Shown: one piece after another, positions 6,369 through 12,096 of the stretch
How positions within the stretch are numbered: position 1 is the first letter of the stretch
Layout of the letters: each line of letters opens with the position of its first letter
Origin: Micavibrio aeruginosavorus
GTDB taxonomy: Bacteria > Pseudomonadota > Alphaproteobacteria > Micavibrionales > Micavibrionaceae
DNA length: 22,268 bases
Assembly (NCBI GenBank): GCA_003241475.1
Contig: QFQB01000025.1
Span: forward strand, 1-22,268
Direction: 5' to 3'
Notes under the pieces: model-generated
Told to the model about the DNA's origin: nothing
Seen by the model: only the letters and a program-made list of their open reading frames with translations
Database searches by the model: none
Made by a program: the position numbers and the translations under genes

Positions 6369-7646
6369 ATGATGGATCGGGCAATGGAAACAGCCGCGAA
6401 AAAGAAAAAAAGAAAACGCAAACCACTGCCGCCACCGCCATTGCCTGCTGTGTTTGAAACGCAAATAAGTTATCCGAATTTCAATTTTGAAGTCACACAC
6501 AACGATGCAAAATCCGGTGCGCGCCTGGGCAAACTTACGACGCCGCACGGCACGATAGAGACGCCGAACTATATTTTTTGCGGCACCAAGGCCTCGATCA
6601 AAAATCTTTCGCCCTATCAAATGCGCGAAGCGAAGACAGATATCATGCTGTCCAACACCTATCACCTGATGATTCAGCCGGGCGCGGACATCATCGAAAA
6701 AATGGGCGGGCTGCACAAATTCACGGGCTGGAATGGTCCGATGCTGACTGACTCGGGCGGCTTTCAGGTTTTCTCGATGGGCAACGGCTCCTGCGCGGAC
6801 GAGATCAAAGGCCGCAACCGCAACCAGCGCGAAAATCTTTTGAAGATCAATGAAGACGGCGCTTACTTCCGGTCCTATCTCGATGGCCGCCAGCTTTGCC
6901 TCAATCCCGAAATCTCGATGGAGATACAGCGCAAGCTGGGTGCGGATTTGATCGTGCAAATGGACGAGTGCACCTCCTATCAGGTGACAAAAGAATACAC
7001 GGCTAAGTCGATGGAAATGAGCAAGCGCTGGGGCGATAGATCGCTTATGGCGTTCAATCAAACCCATGACGGAAAGCAGGCGCTTTACGGCGTGGTGCAG
7101 GGCGGCATCTATGAAGACTTACGCATCGACAGCGCAAAATACGTTGCCTCGCGTCCGTTCTTCGGCACGGCCATCGGCGGCTGCCTCGGTGGGTCGGATG
7201 AAGAAATGTACGGCATTTTGGAATTCACGCGCCCGCATCTTCCCGAAAACCGTCCCGTGCATTTTCTGGGGATCGGCCGCATCAAGGATGTTTTTAAATC
7301 CGTGCGCTACGGAATCGATACGTTCGATTGCGTGATGCCGACGCGGATCGCCCGCCACGGCATGGCGTTGATGAAAGGCGTTCCGGGCGAGCGCATCAAT
7401 TTGATGAACGCGAAATACCGCGACGATCCAACGCCCCTTGATGAAACGCTCGATCTTCCATCATCGCGCGATTTTTCCAAGGCCTACATCCATCACCTGC
7501 TTAAAGCAGGGGAGATGCTCTCGCATCAAATTTTAAGCCAACACAACGTGGCCATCATCAATCGTCTGATGCGCGAGGTGCGCGCCGCCATCAAAAACGG
7601 TACGCTGGACGAGCTGGAACGCGAATATTTCCCCGACGGCCTGTAA
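6369..7646 (+). CDS. tgt: tRNA-guanine transglycosylase (Tgt) lacking the zinc cysteines
   Basis: The product (425 aa) exchanges G34 in GUN-anticodon tRNAs for a 7-deazaguanine base in queuosine formation. Catalytic residues are present: Asp128 in LTDSGGFQ, Asp199 in VQMDECTSY and the nucleophile Asp320 in GIDTFDCVMPTR. Two features are unusual. The zinc motif CxCxxC is replaced by Leu361, Leu363 and Ser366 (LDETLDLPSSR), although the fourth ligand His392 (SQHNV) remains. The substrate loop reads GGCLGGS (270-276) where bacterial preQ1 enzymes have GGLAVGE, so the Val that narrows the pocket is Gly, as in queuine-using eukaryotic enzymes. The first 30 residues are a Lys- and Pro-rich extension not found in typical Tgt. 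The start is uncertain: 6369, 6372 or 6384, the last with a weak GGAT ahead. No queA is adjacent. Confidence 0.9.
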   Translation: MMDRAMETAAKKKKRKRKPLPPPPLPAVFETQISYPNFNFEVTHNDAKSGARLGKLTTPHGTIETPNYIFCGTKASIKNLSPYQMREAKTDIMLSNTYHLMIQPGADIIEKMGGLHKFTGWNGPMLTDSGGFQVFSMGNGSCADEIKGRNRNQRENLLKINEDGAYFRSYLDGRQLCLNPEISMEIQRKLGADLIVQMDECTSYQVTKEYTAKSMEMSKRWGDRSLMAFNQTHDGKQALYGVVQGGIYEDLRIDSAKYVASRPFFGTAIGGCLGGSDEEMYGILEFTRPHLPENRPVHFLGIGRIKDVFKSVRYGIDTFDCVMPTRIARHGMALMKGVPGERINLMNAKYRDDPTPLDETLDLPSSRDFSKAYIHHLLKAGEMLSHQILSQHNVAIINRLMREVRAAIKNGTLDELEREYFPDGL

Positions 7647-7703
7647 TTTTTTGCCTGTTTGCCGAAAATCCGCGGCCTCGTGCGAGGATGCGGTAGGAGA
7701 AAA

Positions 7704-7734
7704 TTAACCGATTCCCAACCAATTCATGTATAGT
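7704..7734 (+). promoter_or_regulatory. Candidate promoter of the DgcZ-like gene with a CtrA-like half-site
   Basis: TATAGT at 7729-7734 is a good -10. TTAACC (7704-7709) lies in the -35 area and resembles one half of a CtrA site; the position of the second half reads CCAA instead of TTAA. The evidence for CtrA control here is weak. Confidence 0.3.
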
Positions 7735-7763
7735 ATGAGTGTGGAAACAAGGGTTTAAGCCTG

Positions 7764-8657
7764 ATGGCCTTGGAATATAAATCGCAGATTGGCCTTGATG
7801 CCATTATGCCGGTGCTGGATGAGTATGTCGTCTGGTACGGCAAGCTCGTGAAATCCTATTTCGAAGGAACGCCGCATCAAGGCGAGGCGCCTGTGGTCTT
7901 TGGCGACTGGCTTGCCAAGGCGAAAGCGGATCAGAGCATCGACGAACTGACGGCCGAACGCCTGAAGCGCGTGCACGAGGGCATGGTCGAAGCCGCCAAG
8001 GAATTTACCTCGCTGTATAACTCGCGTGAAAATCCGCCGCTCAAGCAATATGACGAACTAAATCGCTACTACGAAGAGTTCATCCAGCTGATGCGCCGTC
8101 TGGAGCTAGATCACGCAACGGAAAACAGCGGTTTTGATGAAAAGACCGGTCTGCGTTCGGTCAAGCTGATGCATGACGATGTTGCGCGGGAAATGGAGCG
8201 TCGCGCGCGGCGCGGAAATCCGTTCTCGCTGGCGCTCGTAAAAATCAACGGCTACAAGGAAAGCTGGCAGCAGGACGCCGAGCAACACAAAGTTCTTATC
8301 CGCAAGCTTTCCGACAAGGTGAAGGAATGTTTGCGTTCCTTCGACGATGCTTATTATCTGGGCAATGAATTTTTCGTTCTTGCGCTTAAACATGCGGACG
8401 TTCATGGATCACAAGCCGCTGTTGGTCGTTTGAACAGCGCGATAAACGGCGCGCAAATTCCTTACCCTGACGATTCGGCTGTTCAGGTGTCCGTCTCCAC
8501 CGTCGTTTCCGAGCCGACGCAGGGCGATGATTTCGACGTTTTGCTTGCAAACATGAAAAAAGACCTTGAGGGGATTGAAACCAAAGGCACCGTTGTTCAG
8601 TACACGGATGTCAGCCCGCTGCAACGATATATCCATTCCATCGGCAAGGATAAATAA
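7764..8657 (+). CDS. DgcZ-like protein: CZB-type domain plus degenerate GGDEF domain
   Basis: The product (297 aa) has the length and layout of E. coli DgcZ (296 aa): an N-terminal four-helix chemoreceptor zinc-binding (CZB) type domain (about 8-80), a linker helix, and a GGDEF fold (about 122-295). Both active features look lost. Of DgcZ's zinc ligands (H, C, H, H), only one His is kept (His71 in RVHEGM); the Cys position in the FGDW motif is Val. In the GGDEF domain, the RYGG(E/D)EF signature reads YLGNEFF (198-204) and the metal site DIDxFK reads KINGYK. Diguanylate cyclase activity is therefore unlikely, and a c-di-GMP/GTP-binding or protein-interaction role is possible. No transmembrane segment is present. 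AAGGG precedes the ATG by about 10 bases. It lies between tgt and upp in the same direction. Confidence 0.75.
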   Translation: MALEYKSQIGLDAIMPVLDEYVVWYGKLVKSYFEGTPHQGEAPVVFGDWLAKAKADQSIDELTAERLKRVHEGMVEAAKEFTSLYNSRENPPLKQYDELNRYYEEFIQLMRRLELDHATENSGFDEKTGLRSVKLMHDDVAREMERRARRGNPFSLALVKINGYKESWQQDAEQHKVLIRKLSDKVKECLRSFDDAYYLGNEFFVLALKHADVHGSQAAVGRLNSAINGAQIPYPDDSAVQVSVSTVVSEPTQGDDFDVLLANMKKDLEGIETKGTVVQYTDVSPLQRYIHSIGKDK

Positions 8658-8663
8658 GTATAG

Positions 8664-8685
8664 TGTTCCTGATTTTAAAGGAACA
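8664..8685 (+). promoter_or_regulatory. Small hairpin covering the upp ribosome binding site
   Basis: TGTTCC (8664-8669) pairs with GGAACA (8680-8685) across a 10-nt loop. The 3' arm overlaps the AAAGGA ribosome binding site of upp, so the stem could limit translation. It is only 6 bp, hence the low confidence. Confidence 0.3.
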
Positions 8686-8690
8686 TTTCC

Positions 8691-9344
8691 ATGCTTAAGC
8701 ATCCATCATTCAAAAATCTTCATGTGGTCGATCATCCGCTTGTTCAGCATAAATTGACCCGCATGCGCGATGAAACGTGCGAGACGGGCGAGTTTCGCAG
8801 ACTGCTACGGGAGATATCTTATCTTCTGGGATATGAAGTCACGCGCAATCTCCCCGTCAGCAAGATGACCATCCGCACGCCCATGGAAAAAATGGATGCG
8901 CCTGTCCTCGACGGGCCTTTGCCTGTTGTCGTGCCTGTTTTGCGCGCAGGGCTTGGCATGGCCGAAGGGTTGACGCAATTGATCCCCGATTGCCGGATCG
9001 GCCATGTCGGACTTTACCGCGATGAAAAGACGCACAGACCCGTGGAATATCTGGTACGCCTGCCAAAACCGCTACAAGGGGAGTATTACATCGTTACCGA
9101 TCCGATGCTCGCCACCGGCCATTCCTCCGTGCATACGCTCGACGTGCTGGGGCGGCACGGCATTCAGGCTGAGCGCATCCTTCTTATGTGCCTCGTGGCG
9201 GCGCCCGAAGGGGTGACGGCCATGGCTGAATATTATCCGCAGGTGCCGGTTTTTACGGCCGCGCTGGATCGCGAACTGAACGAAAACGCCTATATCATGC
9301 CTGGTCTGGGCGATGCGGGCGATCGCCTGTTCGGCACATATTAG
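8691..9344 (+). CDS. upp: Uracil phosphoribosyltransferase
   Basis: The product (217 aa) converts uracil and PRPP to UMP in pyrimidine salvage. The PRPP-binding loop is VTDPMLATGHSS (135-146; the usual form has TGGS), and the uracil-binding C-terminus AALDRELNENAYIMPGLGDAGDRLFGT is textbook. PVLRAGLGM (82-90) is also typical. Length is normal (about 208-217). The ATG follows AAAGGAAC with a spacing of about 7-9. A nucleoside hydrolase elsewhere in the window could supply free uracil, but the two genes are not linked. It is probably cytosolic and multimeric, as in the family. Confidence 0.97.
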   Translation: MLKHPSFKNLHVVDHPLVQHKLTRMRDETCETGEFRRLLREISYLLGYEVTRNLPVSKMTIRTPMEKMDAPVLDGPLPVVVPVLRAGLGMAEGLTQLIPDCRIGHVGLYRDEKTHRPVEYLVRLPKPLQGEYYIVTDPMLATGHSSVHTLDVLGRHGIQAERILLMCLVAAPEGVTAMAEYYPQVPVFTAALDRELNENAYIMPGLGDAGDRLFGTY

Positions 9345-9393
9345 AAATAGGTTATCTTGCTGTAATGCAATAATTTTTGCCGAATGGCGGTGG

Positions 9394-9428
9394 TTAATTT
9401 TATATTAACCGCCTGCCCATAGTATATT
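9394..9428 (+). promoter_or_regulatory. CtrA-binding site and promoter of the histidine kinase gene
   Basis: TTAA (9394-9397), 7 bases, TTAA (9405-9408) is an exact match to the alphaproteobacterial CtrA consensus and is further symmetric (GGTTAA...TTAACC, 9392-9410). A -10 candidate TATATT lies at 9423-9428. The box spans the -35 position, the known geometry of CtrA-activated promoters. The binding itself is inferred. Confidence 0.65.
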
Positions 9429-9461
9429 AATGGGAAAGTATTGTTTCACGGAAAGGCCACA

Positions 9462-11006
9462 ATGCCCGAGGGCATAGACCATAAGCTTTTGTTTGATCGC
9501 ATGCCTGTGCCGAACCTGATCGTCGAGCACAAGGATGGCGGCTATTTCATCGTCGATATCAACGACAAGGCCTGCGAGTTTTTCGGCAAAATCAAAAAGC
9601 AGGTCGTCGGCAAAGCACTCGAGGCGTTGATTGATCATGAAAACGCCAACCATATTTCGCATTCTCTGGGCGTGAGCATCAAGCACAAGAAAGCCGTCAC
9701 GATACAATCCTTGCCGACTTTTCCGGGCAATGCGCAGGTGCCGGGATTCTGGATCAATCCTCTGATCGACCCCGACGGCAATGTGCGGACGCTGAACATC
9801 ATCGCGCAGCCCAATATAAGCGACGATACGGCGCTTCAGCGCGAACGCGACGACGCGCTTTTACTTTTGACATCCATATTCGACGTAAGCGAGGTCGGCA
9901 TCCTTGTGACCGATCACAACCGCCGCATCGTCAAGGTAAACGACAGCTTCATCCGCATCTACGGCTGGACGCGCAACGATCTGGTAGGGATGGATTTCAT
10001 CAATATCATTTCTGAAGACGAGCAGGATCAAGCGCGTCGCAATCACGAGGAATTCATTCAGGGCGGCATCCGAAGCTCAGGCGAAATGAAGCTGTCGCGC
10101 AAGAACGGCAGCGTTGCCAACGTGCTGTTCACCACGGCCACGCTTGAACTATCGCAGCGCCGCCGCTTTCAGGTGACGACGATCATGGATATTACGCTCC
10201 GCAAGCAGATGGAATATTCCCTGCGCATCGCCAAGGAGCAGGCGGATGCGGCAAATCAGGCGAAATCCGCTTTCCTTGCCAATATGTCGCACGAGATTCG
10301 CACGCCGCTCAACGCCATCATCGGCTTTTCCGAGATGATGATTAAAAAGACGTTCGGGGAACTGGGGCACAGCAAATACGATGAATATCTCGATGATATT
10401 CATATGAGTGCCAAACATCTGCTCGAAATCATCAACGAAGTGCTCGATATGTCCAAGATCGAGGCGGGCAAGGTAGAGCTGGACGAGCAGGAAATCGATA
10501 TGCACGGGCTTATCGATTCCGTTATCCGCATCATGGCCAACCGCGCCTTCAGTAGCGGTCTGGAGATCAAGGAAGATATCGCAAGCCATCTTCCGGGGCT
10601 TTTTGCAGACCCGCGTCTTGTGCGGCAGATACTCATCAATCTTATCACCAACGCCATCAAATATTCGCATAAGAGCGGCGTGATCGAGGTCAGCGCGTCG
10701 ATCGACATTCGTGGACGCATGCTTTTGACGGTGCGCGACTACGGCGTCGGCATACCCAAAGACCGCATCAAGGAAGCCATGCTACCGTTTGACCAGATCA
10801 ATGATCCCACCCACAGCAATATGCAACAGGGGACAGGCCTCGGTCTGCCGCTGACCAAGGCGATGGCGGAATTGCACGGCGGCTCTCTCGATCTGGAATC
10901 CGACAGCGGCAAGGGCACGAAAGTCACCATATCATTCCCGGAAAGCCGCGTTCTTGGGCCGCCGGCCCAAAAAACTACCGTGGACATCGCCCAATCGGCG
11001 GAGTAA
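9462..11006 (+). CDS. Soluble double-PAS sensor histidine kinase, DivJ/PleC-like core
   Basis: The product (514 aa) has a first PAS-like domain (about 8-105), a second PAS (about 130-245), a HisKA dimerisation domain with phospho-acceptor His277 in MSHEIRTPLNAIIGFSEMM, and a HATPase domain (about 370-495). The HATPase boxes are NLITNAIKYS (N), DYGVGIPKD (G1) and GTGLGLPLT (G2). The HisKA segment FGELGHSKYDEYLDDIH plus HLLEIINEVLDMSKIEAGK is the form seen in alphaproteobacterial DivJ/PleC-type kinases that act on DivK/PleD. No membrane segment or signal peptide is visible, and no receiver domain is fused. The start ATG at 9462 follows GGAAAGG, so the longer frame from TTG 9441 is not needed. 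A CtrA site in its promoter suggests cell-cycle control. The partner response regulator is not in the window. Confidence 0.92.
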   Translation: MPEGIDHKLLFDRMPVPNLIVEHKDGGYFIVDINDKACEFFGKIKKQVVGKALEALIDHENANHISHSLGVSIKHKKAVTIQSLPTFPGNAQVPGFWINPLIDPDGNVRTLNIIAQPNISDDTALQRERDDALLLLTSIFDVSEVGILVTDHNRRIVKVNDSFIRIYGWTRNDLVGMDFINIISEDEQDQARRNHEEFIQGGIRSSGEMKLSRKNGSVANVLFTTATLELSQRRRFQVTTIMDITLRKQMEYSLRIAKEQADAANQAKSAFLANMSHEIRTPLNAIIGFSEMMIKKTFGELGHSKYDEYLDDIHMSAKHLLEIINEVLDMSKIEAGKVELDEQEIDMHGLIDSVIRIMANRAFSSGLEIKEDIASHLPGLFADPRLVRQILINLITNAIKYSHKSGVIEVSASIDIRGRMLLTVRDYGVGIPKDRIKEAMLPFDQINDPTHSNMQQGTGLGLPLTKAMAELHGGSLDLESDSGKGTKVTISFPESRVLGPPAQKTTVDIAQSAE

Positions 11007-11007
11007 A

Positions 11008-11039
11008 CTTCCATCCTCAATTATGACTAGAGGATGAAG
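11008..11039 (+). promoter_or_regulatory. Hairpin in the fur leader overlapping the ribosome binding site
   Basis: CTT-C-CATCCTC (11008-11018) pairs with GAGGATG-AAG (11030-11039), 10 pairs with one bulged C and an 11-nt loop. The 3' arm runs into the GAAGAGG ribosome binding site (11036-11042). There is no T tail, so it is not a terminator; translational control or RNA processing is possible. Confidence 0.4.
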
Positions 11040-11049
11040 AGGTTTTGCC

Positions 11050-11466
11050 ATGACCGAACTAGAGCAACGCTGTATCGACGCCGGCCTGAAAATGACAGGC
11101 CCGCGCAAAACCATTTTAAAAGTGTTGGGGGAATCGCACGACCATCCTTCGGTGGAGGTTGTCTACGAACGCGCCAAGGCGCTCGATTCTTCCATCAGCA
11201 TCGCCACCGTTTACCGCACGCTTAATATGTTGGACGAGCTTGATCTGGTGACACGCCACGAATTCAACGAAACATTCTCGCGCTACGAAACCAATATGGA
11301 TCACCATCACCACCTGATCGATCTGGAATCGGGCGAAGTTATAGAATTCCAAAACGCCGAACTGGAGAAGTTAAAAGAACGCATTGCCAAAGAAATGGGG
11401 TTCGAACTGGTCGATCATCGTTTGGAACTATATGGTCGTAAACTTAAAAACAAGATAAGCAAGTAA
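11050..11466 (+). CDS. fur: Fur-family metal-responsive transcriptional regulator
   Basis: The product (138 aa) has the winged-helix domain of Fur proteins (about 1-82), with MTGPRKTILKVL and SIATVYRTLNMLDELDLV as the recognition region. The dimerisation and metal domain contains HHHHLIDLESGEVIEF (85-100). The Cys-x-x-Cys metal site of the classic form is replaced (DLESG), and no C-terminal Cys pair is present, as is common for alphaproteobacterial Fur/Mur. It could respond to iron or manganese; which one cannot be read here. The Irr-type haem motif (HxH with an N-terminal Cys-Pro) is not seen. The ATG has a strong GAAGAGG at spacing 7. It heads a run of three same-strand genes (fur, 83-aa protein, DUF1491) and may control the SUF operon downstream, which is inference. 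Confidence 0.92.
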   Translation: MTELEQRCIDAGLKMTGPRKTILKVLGESHDHPSVEVVYERAKALDSSISIATVYRTLNMLDELDLVTRHEFNETFSRYETNMDHHHHLIDLESGEVIEFQNAELEKLKERIAKEMGFELVDHRLELYGRKLKNKISK

Positions 11467-11488
11467 TAGAGTGCGGCGGAGAGTGTGA

Positions 11489-11740
11489 ATGGTTGAAGCG
11501 CCACAAGATAGCGTTTCCTGCGTCGAATTTTTCGACAAGGCGGAAGATCCCGATACCTGTAAGTGCAAAGGGATCGTTTTGAGCGCGTATGGCGCGTTAC
11601 GCCACAGCGGTGTGTCCGATCGGGAAGCTATCAAGATTGTTACCAAGGTTTTGAAATACCATCACCCAAGCCCCAGCATCGAAGCCAAGACCGTTGTCGA
11701 ATGCTGGGTTTTCGAGCAATCACAGCAAAGCGTGAATTGA
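11489..11740 (+). CDS. Small Cys-containing protein downstream of fur, unknown function
   Basis: I do not recognise this 83-aa soluble protein. It has four Cys (11, 24, 26, 72), including a CKC pair, and two adjacent His (58-59). A central amphipathic helix (about 44-57) includes VSDREAIKIVTKVLKYHHP. The Cys/His content would allow metal binding, but no known motif is complete. GGAGAG precedes the ATG at a good distance. The stop overlaps the start of the DUF1491 gene (TGATG), so the two are translationally coupled. It lies 22 bases after fur. Confidence 0.75.
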   Translation: MVEAPQDSVSCVEFFDKAEDPDTCKCKGIVLSAYGALRHSGVSDREAIKIVTKVLKYHHPSPSIEAKTVVECWVFEQSQQSVN

Positions 11741-12093
11741 TGTCGATGGCCGCCATGAAAGAAAACCGTATTGCAACGCATCTTTGGGTGGAGGCAGAAT
11801 TACGCCGTTTGTCGGATTCCGGCATCGGCGTCTATGTCACGGCCAGGGGCGATAAAACCGGCGGCATGGTCATTCAAAAGGTAAGCGATCTATGTGGTCA
11901 GTGCCGTTTGATGGGCTTACAACGCGACTTGCTGGGAAAACTTGTCTGGATCAATGTCCTGCAGGATGAAATCGTTCCTGAAAGCGAGGCAGATTTGTAT
12001 ATCCAGCGCGCAAAACAACGCGATCCTGATCTTTGGATCATTGAAATAGAAGACCGCACGATGCAGGCGGATTTCGGCAAAAACGTCTTTTAA
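11740..12093 (+). CDS. DUF1491 family protein
   Basis: The product (117 aa from ATG 11740) shows the DUF1491 pattern: an N-terminal WVEAELRRLSDSGIGVYVTARGD-type helix-strand, GGMVIQKV, and the conserved C-terminal RDPDLWIIEIEDR. This family is largely alphaproteobacterial and has no established function. The start overlaps the stop of the preceding gene by one base; ATG 11752 is a possible alternative. The frame is also open upstream to 11563, but that part overlaps the previous gene and is not needed. The gene converges with the large minus-strand gene, with only 3 bases between their stops and no terminator hairpin visible. Confidence 0.85.
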   Translation: MSMAAMKENRIATHLWVEAELRRLSDSGIGVYVTARGDKTGGMVIQKVSDLCGQCRLMGLQRDLLGKLVWINVLQDEIVPESEADLYIQRAKQRDPDLWIIEIEDRTMQADFGKNVF

Positions 12094-12096
12094 ATT

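Noticed and set aside
5631..7067. A 478-codon minus-strand open frame
   Set aside because: It lies antisense to rpmB and tgt, both certain genes, and its translation is rich in Arg, His and Phe, as expected for a shadow frame.
7670..7693. Hairpin after tgt (CCGC/GCGG with CCTC/GAGG) as a terminator
   Set aside because: The stem has an internal mismatch and no T tail follows, so termination is not supported.
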